Assembly: GCF_000016425.1 (NCBI RefSeq)
Contig: NC_009380.1
Span: 4,282,144 to 4,346,143 of the forward strand
Length of the DNA: 64,000 nt
Source: Salinispora tropica CNB-440
GTDB lineage: Bacteria; Actinomycetota; Actinomycetes; Mycobacteriales; Micromonosporaceae
Reading direction: 5' to 3'
The position numbers were made by a program, and so were the translations under genes. Of this stretch, positions 8,274 through 17,443 are shown piece by piece. The notes below the pieces were generated by a model. That model made no database searches. It worked only from the letters and a program-made list of their open reading frames with translations, and was not told the origin of the DNA. Every line of letters starts with the position of its first letter. Positions within the stretch are counted from its first letter, which is position 1.

Positions 8274-9616
8274 TGCTCCACCCCCGCCAGCACCTCGATG
8301 GTGGCCCGGCGCTGCGGGCGCAGGGTGGCGGCGGCGGCACGGACCGACTCCTCGGTGACCTCGCCGACCAGCCGGGGCAACTCGTTGAGCAGGCCGGGCT
8401 CGCCGCGTTGCTGCTCCAGGACGGCCATCCGCAGGGCCCGGCCGAGCACCGCGTCCGTGTCGCGCAACAGGTGCGTGGCCATCCGGGCCTGGATGCGGGC
8501 CAACTCACCGTCGGCCAGCCCGTCGGTGGCCAGCCGGTCCAGCTCCTCATCCACCGTCCGCAGCACCTTGTCCACATCGCCGTCGGGTGGCAGGTGCGCC
8601 TGGAGCAGTAGGGCCGTCGGATCGCGGACATCGAACGGGTCTCCCATGAAACCCAGGTAGCCACCGACGCTGGTGACCGACCTGTCCCGCTGGACCAGCC
8701 GTTCGACCAGCCGGGCGGCGTCCCCGTCGGTGAGCACCTCGGCGAGCACCGTGTACGGGAGGTAGCCGGCGAAGTCGCTGATCGGGTCCGGCACGCGCCA
8801 CGCCGAGGCGACCGCCGGCAGTGGGGCCAGCCGATCGGTGTACGACACCCGCCGCTCGGCAGAGAGATCCGGCTCGACGAAGCTTGGCCGGACGGGGGCC
8901 GGACGGGCTGGCACATCGTCGAAGTGCCGCTCGACCAGCTCGACCGCCTCGGCTACGTCGATGTCGCCGCTGACCGCCAGTACCGCGTTACCGCTGGCGT
9001 AGTAGTGCTGAAAGAAGTCGGCGGCGTCGGCCACCGTCGCCGACTCGAGGTCGGTGAAGGACCCGTAGCCGTCGTGCGCGTTGGGGAAGGTGTCGAAGAG
9101 CACCGGTGGCAGGGTGAGCCAGGGAAACCCGCCGTACGGCCGGTTAAGCACGTTGACCCGAATCTCCTCCTTGACCACGTCGACCTGGTTGCGCAGGTTC
9201 TCCTCGGTCAACCGGGGGCCGCGCATCCGGTCCGCCTCAAGGAAGAGCGCCCGTTCGAGGGCGTTGCCCGGCAACGTCTCGTAGTAGTCGGTGTAGTCCA
9301 GGTGGGTGGAGCCGTTGAAGGTGCCACCCGCCCCCTGTACGTGCCGGAAGTGAGCCAGCTTCTCCAGGTTCTCCGAACCCTGGAACATCAGGTGTTCGAA
9401 GAGGTGCGCGAAGCCGGTGCGCCCCTCGGGCTCGGAGCGGATGCCGACGTCGTAGACGACTGCCACCCCGATCACTGGGGCGCTGCGGTCGGGGGTGAGC
9501 ACCACCCGCAGGCCGTTGTCGAGGGTGAGTCGCTCGACGGGGTACCTCGTCGCTGGAATCGTCGCTCTGCGGGTGGTCGACACGCGTTCGACCCTAACCC
9601 GTCCGCGCTGACGCAC
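8270..9616 (-). CDS. M16-family zinc metallopeptidase, catalytic subunit
   Basis: M16B peptidase of 448 residues. The inverted zinc motif is H-L-F-E-H (about residue 71), with the distal glutamate in the VVKEEIRVN region about 75 residues later. No secretion signal is seen, so it is cytoplasmic. The GTG at 9616 follows GGGAGG by 6 nt, so it is preferred to the later GTG before STTRR. It forms an apparent heterodimer with the non-catalytic product of the next gene. First gene of the M16-M16-nudC operon. Confidence 0.92.
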   Translation of the reverse strand: MRQRGRVRVERVSTTRRATIPATRYPVERLTLDNGLRVVLTPDRSAPVIGVAVVYDVGIRSEPEGRTGFAHLFEHLMFQGSENLEKLAHFRHVQGAGGTFNGSTHLDYTDYYETLPGNALERALFLEADRMRGPRLTEENLRNQVDVVKEEIRVNVLNRPYGGFPWLTLPPVLFDTFPNAHDGYGSFTDLESATVADAADFFQHYYASGNAVLAVSGDIDVAEAVELVERHFDDVPARPAPVRPSFVEPDLSAERRVSYTDRLAPLPAVASAWRVPDPISDFAGYLPYTVLAEVLTDGDAARLVERLVQRDRSVTSVGGYLGFMGDPFDVRDPTALLLQAHLPPDGDVDKVLRTVDEELDRLATDGLADGELARIQARMATHLLRDTDAVLGRALRMAVLEQQRGEPGLLNELPRLVGEVTEESVRAAAATLRPQRRATIEVLAGVEQ

Positions 9617-9635
9617 CGATAGCCTCCCGCTGGAC

Positions 9636-9818
9636 TCAGTCCTCGGTCGCTGTCGGTTCCGGACTGCGCAGCTCCACCGGGGCCGCCGGCGCGGCCTTGT
9701 CCGGCACGGCGTGCCACGGGGTGAAGACGACGATCAGGGCGAGCACTACCCCGACCACAGCGACCGCCGCCACCAACAGCAGTTCCCGTACCGCGTTCAG
9801 GCTGCTTTGCCCCGTCAT
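9636..9818 (-). CDS. Small single-pass membrane protein, 60 aa
   Basis: A 60-residue protein with one transmembrane helix at about residues 11-33 (ELLLVAAVAVVGVVLALIVV), a short polar N-terminus and an acidic proline-rich tail ending TATED. The ATG at 9818 follows GGGAGGGG. It lies between adnB and the M16 peptidase gene on the same strand, so it may be co-transcribed with either. No family recognised. Confidence 0.75.
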   Translation of the reverse strand: MTGQSSLNAVRELLLVAAVAVVGVVLALIVVFTPWHAVPDKAAPAAPVELRSPEPTATED

Positions 9819-9931
9819 TCATACCCCTCCCACACCGAGCGGACGGCCGGTGTCGTGCCCTTGGACCAGCCTCACCGGACCTGCCGCCGGATACAGTCAC
9901 CATTCGGACCCACCCAACGCAAATTACTGAC

Positions 9932-12900
9932 TCAGCCAGCGGTGGCCTCCACAGCCCCACGTTCCGGGACCGAGGCGATCAGCGCGGTGAGACCCGCCGC
10001 GTCAAGCAGGTCCACCGGTCGCACCGTCATCCCGTCCCGGACGTAGTGGAACGCCGCGCCCACCTGCGCAACCGAGACTCCCGCCAGCTCCGCCCAGGCC
10101 AGCCGATAGACGGCGAGCTGCACCGCTGCCGCGGCGGCGGCCGCTCCGGTGGGCTGCCGGCCGGTCTTCCAGTCCACCACATCGAACCGGCCGCCGGGCC
10201 GGCCAAAAACCGCGTCCATCCGGCCCCGGACGACCACTCCGGCGATCACCGTCGCGAACGGCACCTCGACCTCGGCCGGCGTCCGATCCGCCCACTCGCT
10301 GGCCAGGAAGCGCTCCTGGAGTTCGGCAAGCGCCTCATCCGGCGCGGCGTCCGCGTCCGCGGCACCGGGCAACTCGTCCACGTCGAGCAGTCGGCCAGCC
10401 CCGAACCGCTGCTCCAGCCAGGTATGGAAGGCGGTACCCCGACGAGCGTACGGGTTCGGCTCGGTGGGCAGGGGCCGGCGCAGTGACCGCGCCAGGGCCG
10501 CCGGGTCCCGTCGCAGCGTCACCAGTTGGGTGACCGAGAGCGCAGCGGGCAGCGCGACCTCGATCGGGCCAGCCTGCCGGGTCAGCTCGGCCCGCTCGGC
10601 GAGCAGCAGGTCGGCCTCCCGGCGCCAACGCACCACCTCCGGGTCGTCGCCACCCGGGTCGTCCGCAACCGAATCGCTCGCACCCGGCACCGGGGGGCCG
10701 GCCGCAGTCACGCCGCCGGACGCTGGACGGGTCGGCACCCCATCCGTCAGATAGCGTCGAACCAACGTGGCCGCCTCGGCGAGCACCGGCCGTCGGGCGC
10801 CCAACGGGTCAGCCGGCCACTCCGCCCGAAGCACCACCTCGGTCGTGGGGTTCACCGCGTCCGGGGCGGGCTCCGCCGCCCACTCGTCGACCACCTGCCC
10901 AGCGCCGCCGTTCAGGCAGGCCTGATGCACGTCACGGAGCAGCGCGGAGGGACCGCGCGGGCGTTTGGTGCCCTCCCCCCACCAATGCCCGGAGCAGAGC
11001 AGCAGCCGGCGGGGACGAGTCACCGCGACATATGCCAACCGCCGCTCCTCCCGCTCGTCGTGCGCCCGCCATGCAGCGGTGAAGTCCGCCAGGGCCTGCG
11101 CCACCCCGCGCTGCTCCTCCGCCTCTGCCAGCGCCAACACCGGCAACCCGTCGGCGTCGCCGCGCAGCGGGAACGGCAGCACCCCCAGCCCGCCCAACCA
11201 GTGATCGGAGTTGCGCACCGGCCCCGGCCACACCCCGCGACTGAGCCCGGCCACCGCCACGACGTCCCACTCCAGGCCCTTGGCCGCGTGCGCGGTGAGG
11301 ACCTGCACCGCCCCCTCGACCACCTCTACCTCACCGGGGGCGAGCCCGCGCTCCTCGTCCTCCGCCGCCGCCAGATAGGCGAGGAAGGCCGAGAGTGTGG
11401 CACCTGGCGTCTCCCCACTGAACCGGGCCGCGACGTCACCGAGCGCATCCAGGTGGCCCCGGGCCAGTCCGGCGTCGCCAGCCCCGTCCCGGCCGGCACG
11501 CACCGCCACCTCCACGTCCAGGCCGATCGTCCGCTCGACGTCGGCGATGAGGTCTGGCAGCGACTGGTCCAGCCGGTAGCGCAGCAGGCCCAGCTCCTGG
11601 GCGGCGGCACGCAGCCGGGCATAGCCCTCCGCCGAGTACGCCGGCGCCGGCCCCAGATCGGCCAGGGCCTCCACCAGGGTCGCCTCGTCCAGCACATCCG
11701 GCACGATCTCCGGCTCGTCATCCGCCGCGAGTTGCCGGCGCGCGGCGGCGATGGCCCGGGCCCGACGGTGTAGGGCCACCAGGTCCCGCGGCCCGATCCG
11801 CCACCGGGCACCGGTCAGCAGCCGAAGCAGCGCCGCTCCGTCGGTCGGGTCGGCCAACACCCGCAGCGTGCAGACCACATCCCGCACCTCCGGCGTGTCC
11901 AGCAGGCCGCCCAGCCCCACCACGTCGACCGGCAGGCCCCGGGCCCGCAGCGCGGACTCGATCGCCGGAATCTGGCTGCGCAGTCGTACCAGCACCGCGG
12001 TGGTGGGGCGCGCCACGACCGGGAGGTGTTCGGGCATCACGCCGGGCGTCCCCGCCGCCCCCTGCCAGGCGCGCAGCAGGCTGTCGGCGATCCAGTCCGC
12101 CTCGTCCGCGTAGGTGCTCAACAACGCACAGTGGACGGTGCCGGCTGCGAACCCGCGGGGGGTGCGGTGCGGGATCGGCTCCTTGACGCTGAGCGCGGCA
12201 CGCAGCTCCGGCACCCGGGCACCGGCGGCACGGAGTGGGGTGGCGAGGGCGTTCGCCACCCCGAGGATCTCCGGTCGGTTACGCCAGCTGGTGGTCAGCG
12301 TGCGGACCTGGGCCGGAGCACCATCGGTCTGGGCGAACTCGGTGCGGAACCGGTCGAGGGTGCCCGCGCTCGCGCCCCGCCAACCGTAGATCGACTGGCA
12401 GGGGTCACCGACCGCGGTCACCGGGTGCCCGCCACCGAAGAGCGCGTTCAGCAGCACCACCTGGGCGTGGCTGGTGTCCTGGTATTCGTCGAGCAGTACC
12501 ACCCGGTAACGATCCCGCTCGATCTCACCGACCACCGGGTGATCCCGGGCGACCCGGGCCGCCCGGGCGAGCTGGTCGGCGAAGTCCATCGCCTCGAAAT
12601 CCTCCTTGCGCCGGGCATATGCCCGGACCAGCGGCAGCAGCTTCAACCGGACCTGCGCGAGCGTGAGAGCCCGACGCACGTCGGCGTAGACGCGGCCGGG
12701 GCGGGACTGCACGTCGGCGAAGAACCGCCCGGTCCAGGCCGACAGGTGATCCGGCTCAACCAGGTGCTCGTCCAACTCGCCGGCGAGGGCCAGCACCGCG
12801 TCGGTGACCGTGCTCGGCATCCGGTCCACCTCGGACATGTCGCCGTCGTAGGTGCGCACGATCAGGTCGACGAGCTGCCAGCGGGACGCCTCGGTGAGCA

Positions 12901-13366
12901 GCCGGGTGGCCGGCTCGTAGCCGGCGCGCAGCCCATGTTCGGTCACCACCCGCCCGGCATACGAGTGGTAGGTGGCGACCGTCGGCTCGCCGGACAACGG
13001 ATCGTCGAGCGGGTGACGCCCGTTGCGCCCGAGCCGGCGAACGAGCTGACCGAGTCGGGTCCGGACACGGTGCGCCAGCTCCCCGGCGGCCTTGCGGGTG
13101 AACGTCAGACCGAGCACCTGCTCCGGTTGGACGTACGAGTTGGCCACCAACCAAACCACCCGGGCGGCCATCGTCTCGGTCTTGCCGGAACCGGCGCCCG
13201 CGACGACAAGTAACGGCTCCACCGGGGCGGCGATGATCGCGGCCTGTTCCCGGGTGGGTGCCGGCAGTCTCAGCAGCTTCGCCAACTCGACCGGGGTGTA
13301 CCGGGGCCCGGAATCGGCCGTACGGGGTGTCGGGGTCGCCGCGCTGAACAGGGTCGGCTGGTTCAC
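9932..13366 (-). CDS. adnB: AdnB subunit of the AdnAB helicase-nuclease
   Basis: Motor-nuclease of 1144 residues for resecting double-strand breaks, the actinobacterial counterpart of RecBCD/AddAB. N-terminal UvrD-type motor: Walker A GAGSGKT (about residue 62), motif Ia TFTRKAAGE, motif II LLDEYQDTSH, motif III GDPCQSIYGWRGA, motif VI YVAVTRPRRLL. The C-terminal RecB-type nuclease has GRMDAV, VVDWKTG and QLAVYRLA, giving Asp, Asp-x-Lys and Gln/Tyr of the PD-(D/E)XK site. No iron-sulfur cysteines. GTG at 13366 overlaps the adnA stop (GTGA). By order and canonical Walker motif it corresponds to AdnB, the leading motor in mycobacteria. Confidence 0.92.
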   Translation of the reverse strand: MNQPTLFSAATPTPRTADSGPRYTPVELAKLLRLPAPTREQAAIIAAPVEPLLVVAGAGSGKTETMAARVVWLVANSYVQPEQVLGLTFTRKAAGELAHRVRTRLGQLVRRLGRNGRHPLDDPLSGEPTVATYHSYAGRVVTEHGLRAGYEPATRLLTEASRWQLVDLIVRTYDGDMSEVDRMPSTVTDAVLALAGELDEHLVEPDHLSAWTGRFFADVQSRPGRVYADVRRALTLAQVRLKLLPLVRAYARRKEDFEAMDFADQLARAARVARDHPVVGEIERDRYRVVLLDEYQDTSHAQVVLLNALFGGGHPVTAVGDPCQSIYGWRGASAGTLDRFRTEFAQTDGAPAQVRTLTTSWRNRPEILGVANALATPLRAAGARVPELRAALSVKEPIPHRTPRGFAAGTVHCALLSTYADEADWIADSLLRAWQGAAGTPGVMPEHLPVVARPTTAVLVRLRSQIPAIESALRARGLPVDVVGLGGLLDTPEVRDVVCTLRVLADPTDGAALLRLLTGARWRIGPRDLVALHRRARAIAAARRQLAADDEPEIVPDVLDEATLVEALADLGPAPAYSAEGYARLRAAAQELGLLRYRLDQSLPDLIADVERTIGLDVEVAVRAGRDGAGDAGLARGHLDALGDVAARFSGETPGATLSAFLAYLAAAEDEERGLAPGEVEVVEGAVQVLTAHAAKGLEWDVVAVAGLSRGVWPGPVRNSDHWLGGLGVLPFPLRGDADGLPVLALAEAEEQRGVAQALADFTAAWRAHDEREERRLAYVAVTRPRRLLLCSGHWWGEGTKRPRGPSALLRDVHQACLNGGAGQVVDEWAAEPAPDAVNPTTEVVLRAEWPADPLGARRPVLAEAATLVRRYLTDGVPTRPASGGVTAAGPPVPGASDSVADDPGGDDPEVVRWRREADLLLAERAELTRQAGPIEVALPAALSVTQLVTLRRDPAALARSLRRPLPTEPNPYARRGTAFHTWLEQRFGAGRLLDVDELPGAADADAAPDEALAELQERFLASEWADRTPAEVEVPFATVIAGVVVRGRMDAVFGRPGGRFDVVDWKTGRQPTGAAAAAAAVQLAVYRLAWAELAGVSVAQVGAAFHYVRDGMTVRPVDLLDAAGLTALIASVPERGAVEATAG

Positions 13367-16300
13367 GGGCCCTCCGGTGGGCGAGTGCTCGGCGGCTCGA
13401 CGACCTGACGCCCCTGCCCGGACACCGGGCAGCTGGTGCGCACCGGACAGACCCGACACTTCGAGTTGGCGACCGCGGCAAAGGTGGTGGCGGCCATCGT
13501 CTCGGCGGTCCGCCGGACCAGGGCGGTCGCCCAGCCGGCCGCCGGCCCCTCGCCGGCCGGCGGCTGGGCCTGTTCCCGGGCTTCCTTGGCGCCGGTGCCG
13601 AGCTGCACCAGGGATGCTCCCCCGGACTCCGTCCCGAACTCAGCGAACGCGCCCGCCTCGACCGCCGCCTGGTACGCGCCCAGCTGGGGATGCTCGGTGA
13701 GGTCTGCCGCGGTCACCGCAGTCGACTTGCCGGTCTTGAGGTCAACCACCACGAGCCGGCCGTCCGAGTCGACCTCCAGCCGGTCCACCCGGCCGACCAG
13801 GTCAACCGGGTGGCGTGAGTCGTCCAGTCGGACGGCGAACTCGTGCTCGATGGCGAGCAGCCGACGCGGGTTGGTGGCCAGCCAACGCAGCAGCTTGTCC
13901 ACCATCGCCTCGGCGCGGGCCTGCTCCGGGCCGACCATCCAGCGGGCCGCCAACTCGATCGCGTCGAACCGGGCCGCCACGTAGTCGAGCAACGCCCGCC
14001 GGTCCGAGCTGGCGTTCTCGGCCAGCATCGCGGCGGCGTGCACCAGGTTTCCCACCCCCTGCGCCGCGCTGGCCGGCGCGCCGCCGCCGTGGCGTTCGAG
14101 CAGCCAGCGCAGGCTGCACCGCAGAGCGCTCTCCATCCCGGACGGAGTGACCCGCACCGGCTCGCCGTCGGCGACCAGCGGCCGTTCGTCGGAGAGCGGA
14201 CGCAGCCCCCACCAGTCATCCGGGTGCGCCCCGGCGACCCCCTCGGCGGCGAGCCGGGCCAGCTCCGCCGCGGCCGCCCGCCGCCGGAGCACCGGCGCGC
14301 TCGGGTCGGTCACCGCGGTACGCAGCTCCGCCACCAGCGACGCCAGCGTGAGCGCCCGGGGCGGCCGGCTGAGCGGCAACGCGCCCGTCCGGGCGTCGTC
14401 CGATCCCGCGTCCTCGCCCGGTCCCGCGTCTCCGTCCGATCCCGCGCCCTCGCCCGGTCTCGCGTCTCCGTCCGGTCCTCCGCCCCCGCCCGGCGGGGGG
14501 TCGGCCACGCCGAGTTCGTGCAGGAATCGGCTCGGCTGCTCGTCGTGGTCGTCGCCGCCGACGGCGGCGCTGGCGACGGCGCTGACCATCAGCCGGCGTC
14601 GCGCCCGGGTCACCGCGACGTGGAAGAGCCGTCGTTCCTCGTCCAGCAGGGCCGAGGTCTGGCCAACGACGGAGACCCGCCGTCCCTCGCCGGCCGAGCG
14701 GCCGGCGAGCACGTCCACAAGGCGCTCCGACCCGAGTAGACTGCCACGCAGCCGCAGGTCAGGCCAGACGCCCTCCTGCACTCCGGCGACGGCGACCAGG
14801 TCCCACTCCAGCCCCTTCGCGGCGTGCGCGGTGAGCAGCCGGACCGCGTCGCCCCGGTCGGCGGTCGGGGCGAGGGTGTCGGCGGGCAGGTCCTGCCCGA
14901 GCACATGATCGAGGAAGACCTCGACCCGCGCCCCGGGCAGCCGGTCGGTGAACCGGGCCGCAGCGTCGAAGAGCACCATCACCGCGTCCAGGTCCCGGTC
15001 GGCCGCCTCGGCACGACGACGCCGGGCGACCTCCCCCTCCCCGGCCGCCGCCGGGGTTCGGGCCAGCGCCGCCGACCAGAGCTCGGCGAGGCCACTGACC
15101 CGCCACACCGCCCAGAGCACCTCCTCGGCGGTGGCACCCGGCCGGGCGGCCGTCTCCCGGGTGACCGCCAACAGACCGGCCACCGTCTGCGCCGGCTCCG
15201 CCCACCGGCGGTCGATACCGGCCAGTTCGGCCGGGTCCCGCAGCGCCTCGACGATCAGCTCACCGGAGGGTCGGCGGTCACCGGCGGCCAAAGCCATGAC
15301 CCGCAGCCCCTGCCGCAGCCGCCGTTCCGCCAGCGGATCCGCCCCACCCAACGGCGAGTGCAGCAGGGCGACCGCGGCCTCCTCGTCGAGCCGGTCCGGG
15401 GCAAGCGCGCAGCGCAACAGCAGCAACAGCGGGGCGACCGCCGGTTGCAGGTGCAGCGGCAGGTCCTCACCGTGCACGACGGTGGGCACCCCGGCGGCGT
15501 GCAAGGCGCGCCGCAACGAGGGCAACGCTCGCCCGGTTGAGCGCACCAACACCGCCATTTCCGACCAGGGCACCCCGTCGAGCAGGTGCGCCGCCCGCAA
15601 CGCGTGCGCCAGCCAGGCCGCCTCACTGGCGGCGGAGCGGAACGTACGGACCTCCGCCGCGCCCGCCGCCGCTGCGGGTAGCGCCCGCGTCCGCCGGTGC
15701 GTGGCCGGGCCGCGCAGCCGGCGGGCCAGCCGCGCGTGCGCCGCCAGCAGCCGGGGACCGGCCCGGTACGACGTGGTGAAGACGACCTGCGCGGCCGGTG
15801 CCCCGGAGGCGGTCCGGAATCGGTGCGGGAAGGTCACCACACCGCCGGGGTCGGCACCACGGAAGGCGTACGTGGACGAGTCGGGATCGGCGAGGACGAC
15901 CAGCGCCTTGCCGCCCCCCGCCACGGTCGCCAACAGCTCCTGCTGGGCGGGGTCGGTGTCGGCGTACTCGTCCACGTAGACGTGCGCCAGCCGGCGCCGC
16001 TCCGCGGCCAGCAGCGCCGGATCGTCGAGCAGCATTCCGGTGGCGGAGCGGACCAGCTCGGCCGGGTCGTAGGCGATCGAACCGCGGTTGCCGACATCAC
16101 GCAGCGCGAGCACGGCGACGTATTCCCGAAGGAACCGGGCGGCGGCCGGCCAGTCGGCCCGACCGAGCCGCTCGCCCAGCCGAGCCAGCTCCACCGGACC
16201 GACGCCACGCTCGGCGGCCCGCATCAGCAGGTCCCGCAGCTGGGCGGCGAAGGCGCGGGTACGCAGGGCCGGGCGCAGGTCCTCCGGCCAGCCCACCGGA

Positions 16301-16797
16301 TCGGCATCCGGCTCCTCGCCCACCAGGTCCAGCAGCTCCCGAATGATCAGATCCTGCTCGGGGCCGGTGAGCAGCCGGGGCGATGGCTCGCCGCGCTCCG
16401 CGGCGGCCCGGCGCAGCAGCCCGAACGCGTACGCCGGGAAGGTGCGCACCAGTGGTTCCCGCAGCACCCGGTGACCGCCGCCGGCGATCCGGGCCTCGAT
16501 GCGCTGGCGCAGGCCGGTGGCTTGTCGGCGGCTGAAGGTGAGCACCAAGATGCGCTCGGGATCCACCCCCTCGGCGACCCGCGCGGCGACCGCCTCAACC
16601 AGGGTGGCGGTCTTGCCGGTGCCCGGACCGCCAAGCACCAACATCGGCCCGATGGTGTGTCCGGTCACCTCTGCCTGCCGAGGGTCGTCGATCCGCCCAC
16701 CCAACCGACCGTGCTCGCCCCGCGGAGCATGCCCGCCCGCCGGGGCGGGCGCCTCCGCCGGCCCGGCGGACCGGCGTACCAGCCGGTATGCCTGCAT
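13363..16797 (-). CDS. adnA: AdnA subunit of the AdnAB helicase-nuclease
   Basis: Partner of AdnB, also 1144 residues from the preferred ATG. Motor domain: Walker A GGPGTGKT (about residue 57), TFSRRQATG, VYVDEYADTD as motif II, and FHVAVTRARRRL. The nuclease core reads GRVDRLEV and VVDLKTGKS. An iron-staple cysteine set is visible: one Cys in ALRCSLRW about 210 residues before the end and C-x2-C-x5-C (CRVCPVRTSC) near the C-terminus, as in AddB-type nucleases. A glycine/aspartate-rich linker near residue 800 (GDARPGEGAGSDGDAGPGED) is low complexity. The frame is open 75 nt further upstream, so the start is uncertain. First gene of the adnAB operon. Confidence 0.9.
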   Translation of the reverse strand: MQAYRLVRRSAGPAEAPAPAGGHAPRGEHGRLGGRIDDPRQAEVTGHTIGPMLVLGGPGTGKTATLVEAVAARVAEGVDPERILVLTFSRRQATGLRQRIEARIAGGGHRVLREPLVRTFPAYAFGLLRRAAAERGEPSPRLLTGPEQDLIIRELLDLVGEEPDADPVGWPEDLRPALRTRAFAAQLRDLLMRAAERGVGPVELARLGERLGRADWPAAARFLREYVAVLALRDVGNRGSIAYDPAELVRSATGMLLDDPALLAAERRRLAHVYVDEYADTDPAQQELLATVAGGGKALVVLADPDSSTYAFRGADPGGVVTFPHRFRTASGAPAAQVVFTTSYRAGPRLLAAHARLARRLRGPATHRRTRALPAAAAGAAEVRTFRSAASEAAWLAHALRAAHLLDGVPWSEMAVLVRSTGRALPSLRRALHAAGVPTVVHGEDLPLHLQPAVAPLLLLLRCALAPDRLDEEAAVALLHSPLGGADPLAERRLRQGLRVMALAAGDRRPSGELIVEALRDPAELAGIDRRWAEPAQTVAGLLAVTRETAARPGATAEEVLWAVWRVSGLAELWSAALARTPAAAGEGEVARRRRAEAADRDLDAVMVLFDAAARFTDRLPGARVEVFLDHVLGQDLPADTLAPTADRGDAVRLLTAHAAKGLEWDLVAVAGVQEGVWPDLRLRGSLLGSERLVDVLAGRSAGEGRRVSVVGQTSALLDEERRLFHVAVTRARRRLMVSAVASAAVGGDDHDEQPSRFLHELGVADPPPGGGGGPDGDARPGEGAGSDGDAGPGEDAGSDDARTGALPLSRPPRALTLASLVAELRTAVTDPSAPVLRRRAAAAELARLAAEGVAGAHPDDWWGLRPLSDERPLVADGEPVRVTPSGMESALRCSLRWLLERHGGGAPASAAQGVGNLVHAAAMLAENASSDRRALLDYVAARFDAIELAARWMVGPEQARAEAMVDKLLRWLATNPRRLLAIEHEFAVRLDDSRHPVDLVGRVDRLEVDSDGRLVVVDLKTGKSTAVTAADLTEHPQLGAYQAAVEAGAFAEFGTESGGASLVQLGTGAKEAREQAQPPAGEGPAAGWATALVRRTAETMAATTFAAVANSKCRVCPVRTSCPVSGQGRQVVEPPSTRPPEGP

Positions 16798-16895
16798 TCC
16801 CCCATCCCACCAGACCCCGCCGACAGATCCACACCCGCCCACGCCCACCCGGGTGCCCGGACTACCTCGCAACGCCCAGCGGGCCGGTCACGCGC

Positions 16896-17441
16896 TCAGC
16901 TCAACCGGGATTCCAGGAGGTCGAGGGCCGCGGGGACGGTCGCCACGACGGAGAGCAGCTCCAGCCCCGCCGGTTTCAGGAAGGTCTGCCCGGCAAGGTC
17001 ACCCAGCCAGTCGAGCAACGGGCGGTAGAAGCCGTCGGCGTCCACCAGCGTCATCGGCTTGCTGTGCAGCGTCAGCGTGGCGGTCGTCCAGACCTCGAAG
17101 AGCTCGTCCAGCGTGCCGAGGCCGCCGGGCAGGGCGAGGAAGGCATCCGACTTGTCGATCATGATCGTCTTACGATCGGCCATCGACTCGGTGATCAGCA
17201 GCTCGTCGGAGGCGAGGTCGGCGACCTCCAGATCGACCAGGGACTGCGGGATGATGCCCAGCGTGCGCCCGCCGGCGGCCCGCACGCCGGCCGCCACCGC
17301 CCCCATCATCCCGACCCGGCCACCACCGCTGACGAGCGTGTGACCACGACGGGCCAGCTCCGCGCCGGTCTCGGTGGCCAGGTCCAGGAAACGCTGGTCA
17401 AGCGTGCGGGAAGACGCACAGAAGACACAGATGGCCGCCAT
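16896..17441 (-). CDS. LOG-family protein (TIGR00730)
   Basis: Rossmann-fold protein of 181 residues with both signatures of the LOG family: SGGGRVGMMG near residue 40 and PGGLGTLDE near 108. LOG enzymes hydrolyse cytokinin riboside 5'-monophosphates or related nucleotides to base and ribose phosphate; in bacteria they were long misannotated as lysine decarboxylases. The ATG is 2 nt after the stop of the upstream LOG gene, with GGGG in reach, so the two are co-transcribed. Cytoplasmic. Confidence 0.9.
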   Translation of the reverse strand: MAAICVFCASSRTLDQRFLDLATETGAELARRGHTLVSGGGRVGMMGAVAAGVRAAGGRTLGIIPQSLVDLEVADLASDELLITESMADRKTIMIDKSDAFLALPGGLGTLDELFEVWTTATLTLHSKPMTLVDADGFYRPLLDWLGDLAGQTFLKPAGLELLSVVATVPAALDLLESRLS

Positions 17442-17443
17442 GG

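Noticed and set aside
13367-13459. Upstream extension of adnB
   Set aside because: It overlaps the iron-sulfur cysteine region of adnA. The GTGA overlap at 13363-13366 gives a normal coupled start.
15697-17028. 443-codon plus-strand frame antisense to adnA
   Set aside because: adnA has full helicase and nuclease motifs on the other strand; this frame has a low-complexity composition and no ribosome binding site.
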